Assembly (NCBI GenBank): GCA_023421955.1
Contig: JAEZSE010000031.1
Coordinates: 62,001-126,000, forward strand
Reading direction: 5' to 3'
Length of the DNA stretch: 64,000 nucleotides
From: Bacillota bacterium
Lineage (GTDB): Bacteria > Bacillota > Clostridia > Christensenellales > UMGS416
Program-made: the position numbers and the translations under genes
Shown here: positions 25,331-32,290 of the stretch, piece after piece
How the letters are laid out: each line of letters begins with the position of its first letter
Numbering within the stretch: the first letter of the stretch is position 1
The notes under the pieces: model-generated
What the model was told of the DNA's origin: nothing
The model's database searches: none
Seen by the model: the letters and a program-made list of their open reading frames with translations, nothing else

Positions 25331-26077
25331 ATGCGTACACCGATCATCGCCGGCAACTGGAAGATGAACAAAACCCCTGACGAAGCCACACAGTTGATTA
25401 ACGAGCTGATCCCCCTGGTCAAGGACGCTCCCTGCACTGTGGTGGTGTGCACACCCTTCGTGTGCCTGCCCGCCGCGGCCGCCGCCCTCAAGGGCACCAA
25501 CATTCATCTCGGCGCGCAGAACATGCACTTCAAAGCCAACGGCGCCTACACCGGTGAAATCTCCGCAGCGATGCTGAAGGCCGTGGGCGTAGAATATGTG
25601 ATCCTGGGCCACTCGGAGCGCCGGCAGTATTTCGCCGAGACCGATGAGACCGTGAACCTGAAGACCAAGGCCGCGCTGGAAGCAGGCTTGATCCCGATCG
25701 TTTGTGTAGGTGAGTCGCTGGAGCAAAGAGAACAGGGTGTCACCGAATCGCTGGTGCGCGGCCAGACCAAAGCTGCCCTGGAAGGTCTCACCGCCGAGCA
25801 GGTGAAGACCGTCGTAATCGCCTATGAGCCCATCTGGGCCATCGGCACCGGCAAAACAGCCACCAAAGAGCAGGCCAATGAAGTCAACGGCATCATCCGC
25901 GATGAGGTGAAGCGGCAGTTTGGCGCGGAAGTGGCCGAGGCCATCTGCATTCAATACGGCGGCAGCATGAACCCCGCCAACGCCAAGGAGCTGATGGCAA
26001 TGGAGCACATCGACGGCGGCCTCATCGGAGGGGCCAGCCTGAAAGCCGCCGACTTCAATGCCGTGGTGCATTTCTGA
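25331..26077 (+). CDS. tpiA: Triosephosphate isomerase
   Basis: A 248-residue TIM barrel. NWKMNK (catalytic lysine near 13), GHSERR (catalytic histidine near 95), AYEPIWAIGTGK (catalytic glutamate near 165) and QYGGSM are intact. It interconverts dihydroxyacetone phosphate and glyceraldehyde-3-phosphate. gpmI follows after 9 nt in the same operon. Confidence 0.98.
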   Translation: MRTPIIAGNWKMNKTPDEATQLINELIPLVKDAPCTVVVCTPFVCLPAAAAALKGTNIHLGAQNMHFKANGAYTGEISAAMLKAVGVEYVILGHSERRQYFAETDETVNLKTKAALEAGLIPIVCVGESLEQREQGVTESLVRGQTKAALEGLTAEQVKTVVIAYEPIWAIGTGKTATKEQANEVNGIIRDEVKRQFGAEVAEAICIQYGGSMNPANAKELMAMEHIDGGLIGGASLKAADFNAVVHF

Positions 26078-26086
26078 GAGGATAAC

Positions 26087-27628
26087 ATGAAGAAAACCAA
26101 CGCGATTATTATCATGGACGGCTTCGGCCTGCGTGCCGAGCGCAATGGCAACTGCATCGTGCCGGAGAACATCCCCAACGTGGGCAGGCTCATGGCCGAA
26201 TACCCCTTCACGCAGATCGGCGCCAGCGGCATGAACGTGGGCTTGCCCGATGGCCAAATGGGCAACAGCGAAGTGGGCCACACCAACATCGGCGCGGGCC
26301 GCGTGGTCTATCAGGAGCTCACCCGCATCACCAAGGAGATCCGCGAGGGCACGTTCTTTCAAAACCCCGCCCTGCTGGGCGCGGTGAAAAACGCGCTCAA
26401 CCTAGGCACCAAGCTGCACCTGATCGGCCTGGTATCCGATGGCGGCGTGCACAGCCACATCGATCACCTGGAGGGACTGCTGGAGCTTGCCCGCCGCAGC
26501 GGCCTGGAGAATGTATTCGTCCACTGCCTGATGGACGGCCGCGACACGCCCCCGGCATCGGGCAAGGGTTACATCGAAGACCTGGAAGCTCGCATGGCGA
26601 AGGTCGGTGTGGGCCGCATCGCCACGGTGATGGGCCGCTACTGGTCCATGGACCGCGACAACCGCTGGGACCGCGTGAAGCGCGGCTATGACGCCATGGC
26701 TGCCGGTGTAGGCAGCACTGCCGCATCCGCCGTGGAGGCCATGCAGCAGAGCTATGACAAGGGCGAAAACGACGAGTTCGTGCAGCCCACCGTGGTCATG
26801 CAAGGCGGCAAGCCCGTAGCCACTGTGGAGGCCGGAGACTCCATCATCTTCTTCAATTTCCGCCCGGATCGCGCCCGCGAGATCACCCGCGCCTTCATTG
26901 AGCCGGACTTCGCTGCCTTCGAGCGCGCAGGCGGATACAAGCCGGTGCATTATGTGTCCATGACGCAGTATGACGCCACATTCACAGGCCTTGAAATTGC
27001 GTTCTTCCCCCAGAGCCTGGACAATGTGTTCGGCAAGGTGCTTTCTGAGAGGGGCCTTACCCAGCTGAGGATCGCCGAGACGGAGAAGTATGCCCATGTG
27101 ACGTTCTTCTTCAACGGCGGCGTGGAAGAGCCCTTCGCCGGGGAAGACCGGGCCCTCATCCCCTCCCCCAAGGTCGCGACCTATGACCTGAAGCCGGAGA
27201 TGAGCGCATATGAAGTGGCCGATGAGGCTGTGAAGCGGGTGCAGTCCGGCAAGTATGATGTGATGATATTGAACTTTGCCAACTGCGACATGGTGGGCCA
27301 CACCGGCATCTTTGACGCCGCATGGAAGGCCGTGCATGCTGTGGATGAGTGCGTGGGCAAGGTCATCTCCGCCATCCTCGCCACCGGTGGCCAGGCCATT
27401 GTGACGGCTGACCACGGCAACGCTGAGATGATGGTGGATCCCATTACCGGCGAACCCTTCACGGCGCACACGACCGGGCCGGTGCCGTTTATCCTGGTGA
27501 GCGAGCAGAACAAGGCTGCGAAGCTCAAGGAGAATGGCAGGCTGTGTGATATTGTGCCGACGCTCATGGATGTGATGGGGATGGAGAAGCCCTGCGAGAT
27601 GAGTGGGGAGAGTTTGGTAGCCAGATAG
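26087..27628 (+). CDS. gpmI: 2,3-bisphosphoglycerate-independent phosphoglycerate mutase
   Basis: A 513-residue two-metal enzyme of the alkaline phosphatase superfamily. IIMDGFGLR holds the first metal ligand, the phosphoserine is S61 in GQMGNSEVGHTNIGAGR, and MDGRDTPP, FNFRPDRARE and TADHGNAEMM complete the family motifs. It converts 3- to 2-phosphoglycerate. GAGAGGATAAC precedes the ATG. A terminator follows; enolase is not in the cluster. Confidence 0.98.
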   Translation: MKKTNAIIIMDGFGLRAERNGNCIVPENIPNVGRLMAEYPFTQIGASGMNVGLPDGQMGNSEVGHTNIGAGRVVYQELTRITKEIREGTFFQNPALLGAVKNALNLGTKLHLIGLVSDGGVHSHIDHLEGLLELARRSGLENVFVHCLMDGRDTPPASGKGYIEDLEARMAKVGVGRIATVMGRYWSMDRDNRWDRVKRGYDAMAAGVGSTAASAVEAMQQSYDKGENDEFVQPTVVMQGGKPVATVEAGDSIIFFNFRPDRAREITRAFIEPDFAAFERAGGYKPVHYVSMTQYDATFTGLEIAFFPQSLDNVFGKVLSERGLTQLRIAETEKYAHVTFFFNGGVEEPFAGEDRALIPSPKVATYDLKPEMSAYEVADEAVKRVQSGKYDVMILNFANCDMVGHTGIFDAAWKAVHAVDECVGKVISAILATGGQAIVTADHGNAEMMVDPITGEPFTAHTTGPVPFILVSEQNKAAKLKENGRLCDIVPTLMDVMGMEKPCEMSGESLVAR

Positions 27629-27646
27629 TTTAGTTCGGTACTAAGG

Positions 27647-27678
27647 ACAGCTGCGTTTTCATCGCGGCTGTTCTTTTT
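27647..27678 (+). terminator. Rho-independent terminator of tpiA-gpmI
   Basis: ACAGCTGCG (27647-27655) pairs with CGCGGCTGT (27663-27671) with one G-U pair and a 7-nt loop, then TTCTTTTT. Confidence 0.9.
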
Positions 27679-27748
27679 CTAACTCCCTCCGGCGGCTTCG
27701 CCGCCATTTCCCTCACTAGCCCCAACACTTGTGGTACTTCTCAATAGG

Positions 27749-27892
27749 AAATCCCCCTCCGGCTCCGCCGGTGTCCCCCTTCACAAGGGGGATGCACTCC
27801 GTTCTTGCTCTCATTAACGTTAGCAGCAAAGAATGAAACTTGCGCCCCCCCTTGCGAAGGGGGGATGCCACGAAGTGGCAGGGGGGGATTTT
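27749..27892. repeat. Complete palindromic MITE-like element (family A, copy E1)
   Basis: About 144 bp with inverted ends AAATCCCC / GGGGATTT. The order is: end, hairpin (CCGGCTCCGCCGG), hairpin CCCCCTT-CACA-AGGGGG, spacer of about 50 bp centred on ACGTTA (27817), hairpin CCCCCCTT-GCG-AAGGGGGG, hairpin (TGCCACGAAGTGGCA), end. No open reading frame is inside. It matches the copies at 40225 and 57004 in length and design. Confidence 0.85.
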
Positions 27893-27940
27893 ATTGGGGG
27901 ATACCGCCCAGCGACAGGGGAAGTTAAAAACTCCCATCCC

Positions 27941-28103
27941 CCGCATAATCCCCCCACCTTCTGCCAACCAAACCGTCAGGAGGTAATAAAACATGCCAAT
28001 CACATTGACCCAAAAGAACGACCCCTGCTGTAAGGCAGATAAAAGCATAAGCAGCTCTGCTTGGACAAACACCGTGCCTACGCCAACCAGGCCATCGCCT
28101 AAT
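27941..28103 (+). pseudogene. Decayed duplicate of the spore coat gene's upstream region and 5' end
   Basis: This stretch aligns with 28657-28812, the upstream region, ribosome site and first codons of the intact coat gene. Shared blocks include CCGCATAATCC, CCACCTTCTGCCAACC, AGGAGGTAAT, an ATG at 27993 followed by a near-identical L-T-Q-K, then (after a frame shift) K-H-x-Q-x-C-x-D-K and A-Y-A-N-Q-A. Two in-frame stops follow the shift and two more end the match at about 28103. The rest of the gene is missing. A GNAT gene on the other strand lies between the two copies. Confidence 0.8.
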
Positions 28104-28121
28104 AAGGCAAAGAGGCGAGCA

Positions 28122-28634
28122 CTATCTCAGTCTCTGATATAACCTGAACACATACTTCTCCCCCGTTATATGCACCAACAACTCCCTCTCCTCCACAAAC
28201 TCAAACCCACAGCTTTCCACAACCCTCTGAGATGCCACATTCCCAACCTCTACCGTTGCGATCAGATGGGGTATGTTGTATTTGGCAAAAGCCCACTCCG
28301 TGACCGCCCGTGCAGCCTCCTTGGCATGCCCCCTGCCCCTTGCTTCCGGCAACATGTTGTAGAACAGCTCCGGCTCATGCAGATCGTCATGCTCCCCGGC
28401 GCCTGCAGCACCAAGCACCCTGCCGGTGGCCTTGTCAAACACGCCCATGCACACAGCGCCATGAACAATGTCCATCGCTTGATAATTTGATATTTGCCAA
28501 TCCAGGAACTCCTTTGCCCGGAGCTTCTGCATCCGCCAGCCCTCCACCTCCGGGATGTCCAGAAGCCTCTTGAATTCCTCTAAATCCGTTTCCTCAAACG
28601 GGCGGATGATCAGCCTTTCAGTTTCTATCACCAT
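28122..28634 (-). CDS. RimJ/RimL-type GNAT acetyltransferase
   Basis: A 170-residue protein beginning MVIETERLIIRPF, the usual N-terminus of RimJ/RimL-like GNATs. It has the acetyl-CoA loop EARGRGHAKEAA near 100, then NVASQRVVESCGF and EYVFRLY-like C-terminal strands. Members acetylate protein N-termini or small molecules. It lies between a decayed and an intact copy of a spore coat gene start, on the opposite strand. AGGAGGG lies 10 nt upstream of the ATG. Confidence 0.88.
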   Translation of the reverse strand: MVIETERLIIRPFEETDLEEFKRLLDIPEVEGWRMQKLRAKEFLDWQISNYQAMDIVHGAVCMGVFDKATGRVLGAAGAGEHDDLHEPELFYNMLPEARGRGHAKEAARAVTEWAFAKYNIPHLIATVEVGNVASQRVVESCGFEFVEERELLVHITGEKYVFRLYQRLR

Positions 28635-28708
28635 ACCATTGCAACCCTCCTATTCTCCGCATAATCCACCCACCTTCTGCCAACCCTATCGGCAGGAGGT
28701 AATGGAAT

Positions 28709-29173
28709 ATGGCAGTAAGTTTAACACAAAAAGAAAGATCGTTGCTGCAGGATCAGCAAAAGCACGAACAGATTTGCGTGGACAAATACAGCGCCTACGC
28801 AAACCAGGCAAAGGACGCCCAGCTAAAGCAGCTGTTCAATTCGTTCGCCAGCCAGGAGCAGACGCACCTGAACACGGTCAACCAGATGCTTTCCGGGCAG
28901 GTTCCGAACATGAACCAGCAAGGCCAGCAGAATGCCCAACCAGCCGCACAGCCCACCGCAGCTGCCGGCATGAACAACAAGGACGATGCCGCACTCTGCA
29001 ACGACATGCTGATGACGGAGAAGTATGTGTCCGGCGCGTATGACTCTGCAATTTTCGAGTTCAAGAACGCCGACATGCGCAACGCCCTCAACCACATCCA
29101 GAAGGAAGAGCAGCAGCACGGCGAGGGTATCTTCAACTACATGCAAAGCCATGGGATGTATAACGCGCAGTAA
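28709..29173 (+). CDS. CotF-type spore coat protein
   Basis: A 154-residue protein with the coat F (ferritin-like) pattern: a first helix pair (QKHEQICVDKYSAYANQA, LFNSFASQEQTHLNTV), a Q/A/P/N-rich linker (about 65-95), then a second pair (LCNDMLMTEKYVSGAYDSAIF, LNHIQKEEQQHGEGIFNYM). Such proteins are made late in sporulation and enter the spore coat. AGGAGGT precedes the ATG. A decayed copy of its 5' end lies 0.7 kb upstream. This gene is the best evidence that the organism forms spores. Confidence 0.88.
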   Translation: MAVSLTQKERSLLQDQQKHEQICVDKYSAYANQAKDAQLKQLFNSFASQEQTHLNTVNQMLSGQVPNMNQQGQQNAQPAAQPTAAAGMNNKDDAALCNDMLMTEKYVSGAYDSAIFEFKNADMRNALNHIQKEEQQHGEGIFNYMQSHGMYNAQ

Positions 29174-29200
29174 CATACCCATACGCGGGGACACCAATCA

Positions 29201-29227
29201 GTAGGGGCCGGGCTCCGTCCCGGCCCG
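29201..29227. repeat. GC-rich hairpin repeat, family B copy 2
   Basis: GTAGGGGCCGGG, loop CTCCGT and CCCGGCCC: the reverse complement of the copy at 15426. It lies 28 nt after the coat gene stop and may act as its terminator, although no T run follows. Confidence 0.85.
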
Positions 29228-29500
29228 CTCCATAATTCTCCGTCCCAGCTCGCTCACTTATGCTCCACCCTGACTCATTGGTATACTCGTTTATCTACCC
29301 ATACCAACCGTTTATCTTCTCCCAATGCACTTATAATGCTCCATCCACCCTCTTATCTTTTCAGACCCGTTCCACCAGTCTATCCAGACCGGCTTATCCC
29401 CTCCATTAGCCCCAGATTTTCATACCCCAATCACCAGTGTTTATCTTTGGTCACAAGCAAAATGGAGAAGTTTTTCAGCAAATTTTCATACATTAATACA
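29228..29500. other. Gene-free pyrimidine-rich stretch with recurring TTATC
   Basis: No credible gene is present. The plus strand is rich in C and T, and GTTTATCT recurs at 29289, 29310 and 29439, with related TTATC or CTATC words at about 29353, 29379 and 29394. The reverse strand reads AGATAAAC. It lies upstream of the AbrB-ABC operon promoter and could hold regulator-binding sites or be a decayed repeat. Confidence 0.45.
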
Positions 29501-29534
29501 ACTTGTCATTTCCAGTATTACTTGTTATACTTGT
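29501..29534 (+). promoter_or_regulatory. Promoter of the AbrB-ABC operon with three ACTTGT repeats
   Basis: TTGTCA (29503-29508) and TATACT (29526-29531) are 17 nt apart. ACTTGT occurs at 29501, 29520 and 29529, overlapping both promoter boxes. These direct repeats are good candidates for binding by the AbrB-like protein encoded by the first gene. Confidence 0.7.
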
Positions 29535-29561
29535 ATTACCAATCCAACAGAAGGTGACCCC

Positions 29562-29858
29562 ATGGCCGACAAACTGACACACTTCATGACCGCCGTCAAG
29601 GTCGGCCCCAAGGGCCAGATCGTGATCCCCAAGGAAATCCGCGATATGTTCGGCATTGAGCCCGGTGACAGCCTGATGATGATGGCCGATCACCAACGCG
29701 GCATCGCGGTGCACAAGCAAAGCGTGATGGAAGGCATTGCCAAGGCCATTTTTGACGGCCAGGGCGGCAACATCTACCCCAAGGAAAATGAGCAGGACCT
29801 GAACCATCTCGCCAAAGCCATCGAACACACTGTGAAACACGGGGAGGACAAGATATGA
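29562..29858 (+). CDS. AbrB/SpoVT-type transcriptional regulator
   Basis: A 98-residue protein with a swapped-hairpin AbrB domain at the N-terminus (VGPKGQIVIPKEIRDMFGIEPGDSLMMM, about residues 11-38) and a helical C-terminus. Such proteins are dimeric or tetrameric DNA-binding regulators in sporulating Firmicutes. Its stop overlaps the start of the ABC ATPase gene by 4 nt, so it probably controls this transporter operon. Three ACTTGT repeats in the promoter may be its site. Confidence 0.9.
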   Translation: MADKLTHFMTAVKVGPKGQIVIPKEIRDMFGIEPGDSLMMMADHQRGIAVHKQSVMEGIAKAIFDGQGGNIYPKENEQDLNHLAKAIEHTVKHGEDKI

Positions 29859-30697
29859 GTGTGCTGACCGTTCAAAACCTGTGTAAACGATACCCTGCCT
29901 TCACGCTGGAAAGTGTGAGCTTTACGCTGGCACCGGGCAAGATCACCGGTTTCATTGGCCGCAACGGTGCTGGTAAGACCACTACGCTGAAGTCACTAAT
30001 GAACTTTGTGCACCCCGACAGTGGGGCCATTGAGTTCTTCGGCAAGGGCTTCGCGGAGCACGAACTTGAGATCAAGCAGCGCATTGGTTTCGTGTCCGGC
30101 GGTGTGGACTATTACAGCAAAAGCAAGATCAGGACGATCACCAGTGTCACCCGCCGTTTCTATGACCGGTGGGATGACGACGCATATCGCAGATATCTGA
30201 AACAGTTTGACCTGGATGAGGCCAAGACGCCGGCGCAACTCTCCGCCGGCATGAAGGTGAAATACGCGCTGGCGCTGGCATTATCACACAACGCCGAGCT
30301 GTTGATCCTGGATGAGCCCACCAGCGGCCTGGACCCAGTCTCCCGCGACGACCTGCTGGATGTGTTTCTGGGCCTGCGTGATCGTGGAATCACGATCCTG
30401 TTTTCCACCCACATCACCTCTGATCTGGACAAATGCGCCGACAACATCCTCTACATCCGTGAAGGCCGGATTGTGGCGGACAGCAGTCTGGATCGCTTTG
30501 TGGCCTCCTACAAAGTCGTGCAGTTGGGCCCGGATGGCCCGAATGACCGCGTCAAGCCGTCACTGATTGGTGTCAAGCGCATGCGGGACGGATATTCCGC
30601 ACTGATTAAAACGGAGCTCGCCAGCTTGTTCCCCAACGGGGTTGCCGACGCTGACCTGGAGGCAATCATGGTGCATATGGAAAAGGAGGTGTTGTGA
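29855..30697 (+). CDS. ABC transporter ATP-binding protein
   Basis: A 280-residue ATPase. Walker A is GRNGAGKTTTL (about residues 36-46), the signature LSAGMKVKYALALAL, Walker B ELLILDEPTSGLDP, and the switch histidine FSTHITSDL. The C-terminal extension (about 210-280) is as in BcrA/YtrB-type exporters or Gly-rich peptide exporters. It pairs with the ABC-2 permease just downstream and overlaps the regulator gene upstream. The cargo is unknown. Confidence 0.94.
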   Translation: MSVLTVQNLCKRYPAFTLESVSFTLAPGKITGFIGRNGAGKTTTLKSLMNFVHPDSGAIEFFGKGFAEHELEIKQRIGFVSGGVDYYSKSKIRTITSVTRRFYDRWDDDAYRRYLKQFDLDEAKTPAQLSAGMKVKYALALALSHNAELLILDEPTSGLDPVSRDDLLDVFLGLRDRGITILFSTHITSDLDKCADNILYIREGRIVADSSLDRFVASYKVVQLGPDGPNDRVKPSLIGVKRMRDGYSALIKTELASLFPNGVADADLEAIMVHMEKEVL

Positions 30698-31344
30698 TGA
30701 AGAAGCTGTTGTGGAAAGAGTTCGCGCTTGCGATGCACCCCACGGCGATCATCTTCCTGTCGCTGTCGATGATGCTCATCATCCCCAACTACCCATACTA
30801 TGTCACGTTCTTCTATACGGGGTTAGCAGTGTTCTTCACCTGCCTGAATGGGCGTGAAAACCACGACGTTGCCTATACAATGTCATTGCCAGTGCGCAAG
30901 CGTGACATCGTAAAGGCCCGGTTTGCCTTTGTGATGCTGATGCAGCTGCTGCAGGTGCTGCTGGCCATCCCCTTTGCAGCGCTGCGCCAGAGTTTTGACA
31001 TGCCAGGTAATCAGGTGGGGATGGATGCCAACATTGCGTTCTTCGGGCTTTCCTTCGGCATGCTGGGTCTATTCAACCTGGTGTTTTTCCGGGTGTACTA
31101 CAGGGATGTGAACAAAGTAGGTACGGCCTTTGTGTGGTCCAGCACAGCCATCGCCGTTTATATGATTTTAGCGGAAGTAAGCGCCCACGCAGTGCCCTTT
31201 GTGCGCGACTGCCTGGACACCAAAGACCCGGAGTATCTGGCCTATAAGCTCTGCGTGCTGGCAGCAGGGGTGCTTTTATATGGTTTGCTGACAACGGTAG
31301 CTTATGGAAATGCTGTCCGATCATTCGAAAAGCTGGACCTTTGA
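30697..31344 (+). CDS. ABC-2 type permease
   Basis: About 215 residues with six hydrophobic segments, the layout of small ABC-2 permeases such as the YtrC/BcrB type. NGRENHDVAYTMSLPVRKRDIVKARF is the cytoplasmic coupling loop typical of this group. Start choice: AAAAGGAGGT ends 6 nt before the ATG at 30697; a GTG at 30694 would be closer than usual. It overlaps the ATPase stop. It ends at a bidirectional terminator. Confidence 0.88.
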   Translation: MKKLLWKEFALAMHPTAIIFLSLSMMLIIPNYPYYVTFFYTGLAVFFTCLNGRENHDVAYTMSLPVRKRDIVKARFAFVMLMQLLQVLLAIPFAALRQSFDMPGNQVGMDANIAFFGLSFGMLGLFNLVFFRVYYRDVNKVGTAFVWSSTAIAVYMILAEVSAHAVPFVRDCLDTKDPEYLAYKLCVLAAGVLLYGLLTTVAYGNAVRSFEKLDL

Positions 31345-31354
31345 GTCAAACAGC

Positions 31355-31391
31355 AAAAAGCTGGCGGGGTGACCTACTCCGCCAGCTTTTT
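31355..31391. terminator. Bidirectional terminator overlapping a coding end
   Basis: AAAAAGCTGGCGG (31355-31367) and CCGCCAGCTTTTT (31379-31391) are a perfect 13-bp inverted repeat with an 11-nt loop and T runs on both strands. It serves the ABC operon on the plus strand. On the minus strand the right arm and part of the loop encode the last codons and stop of the DUF4037 gene. Confidence 0.92.
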
Positions 31392-32180
31392 CAGTCCCTT
31401 CACCAGTTCCGTCCAAAGACCATATGATTGCCCGATCCCCTCCGCAGCACCCCCTAACCGGAGCACATCCAGAATCCGTTGCTCACAATCCGCCGGCTTG
31501 ACTGCAAAACCGGCGATGTGCTCCAACGACCGTTTTCGGCTGGGGAAAAACACCAGGTTACGGGCAAACAGCGCCTGCAGGAAGTGATCCAGGGCGTTGT
31601 CCAGCGCGTAGTGATAAAACAGCGGGTCCTTGCGGGCTACGGCACGCTCCAGATCTTCCACGTCGCCCAGCGCGGACAAATGGTGCCCCGCAAGCTGTTT
31701 GGCAAGTGTTTCCGGGTAATGAGCGACCTTTTCTTTCATCCCCCGCAGGAAGCCGCCCCGGTCAAGCAGCACCTCCATGCCCAAGTACATCGCGCATCGG
31801 CCCGTAGGATAAAAGCCGCCCTCCCGGTCCGGCTGCTCGCCACGCAGTACAGCGTCCACCTCAGCGGCGGCCTGTTCCATCGTGAAGTACATGAGCCAGG
31901 TCTCCACGCCCTGGATGCGGGCAAAGTCTCCGACGCCCCAGCGGCCGCCACTGAACACACCGACTTTAGCTGTGTCAAGTTCAGCGGTTATATTGTCAAG
32001 TATGGCTTTGCGGGCATCACCAGATGGGATAACATCGCAATATAGGAAAACATCGATGTCGCCGTCGGCGGGAGATGCCGGCAATGCTCTGCCACCGCTG
32101 CGGCCAATGGACTGCACGCCTGGCAGAGTGGAAGCCAGTTGGATCAACTTGGCATATGTAGTTTCCAGTTTGTTGTTCAT
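31374..32180 (-). CDS. Nucleotidyltransferase-fold protein with DUF4037 domain
   Basis: A 268-residue protein. GRSGGRALP followed by DGDIDVFLY (acidic pair near residues 40-42) is the nucleotidyltransferase active site. The C-terminal part (FYHYALDNALDHFLQALFARN, PSRKRSLEHI, KPADCEQRI) matches DUF4037 proteins, which resemble aminoglycoside nucleotidyltransferases. The substrate is unknown. GAGG precedes the ATG. The gene's last codons lie in the right arm of the terminator shared with the ABC operon. Confidence 0.82.
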   Translation of the reverse strand: MNNKLETTYAKLIQLASTLPGVQSIGRSGGRALPASPADGDIDVFLYCDVIPSGDARKAILDNITAELDTAKVGVFSGGRWGVGDFARIQGVETWLMYFTMEQAAAEVDAVLRGEQPDREGGFYPTGRCAMYLGMEVLLDRGGFLRGMKEKVAHYPETLAKQLAGHHLSALGDVEDLERAVARKDPLFYHYALDNALDHFLQALFARNLVFFPSRKRSLEHIAGFAVKPADCEQRILDVLRLGGAAEGIGQSYGLWTELVKGLKKLAE

Positions 32181-32204
32181 TGGTAATCCTCACCTCTCCA
32201 TATG

Positions 32205-32270
32205 AAATCCCCTCTGGCTCCGGCAGGAGCCATTCCCCCTTGAATCGGCGCATAGCGCCGATAAGGGTGG
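32205..32270 (-). repeat. Palindromic element, half copy with nested hairpin (family A)
   Basis: AAATCCCC, a hairpin arm pair (TGGCTCC / GGAGCCA), then CCCCCTTGA and TAAGGGTGG enclosing an extra hairpin (TCGGCG-CATA-GCGCCG). It lies between hemZ and the DUF4037 gene, 15-20 bp from each. Confidence 0.75.
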
Positions 32271-32290
32271 CAGAGAGGTTCATGCTCAGT

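Noticed and set aside
27716..28072. 118-codon minus-strand frame
   Set aside because: It runs through repeat element E1 and the decayed coat-gene copy and has no independent support.
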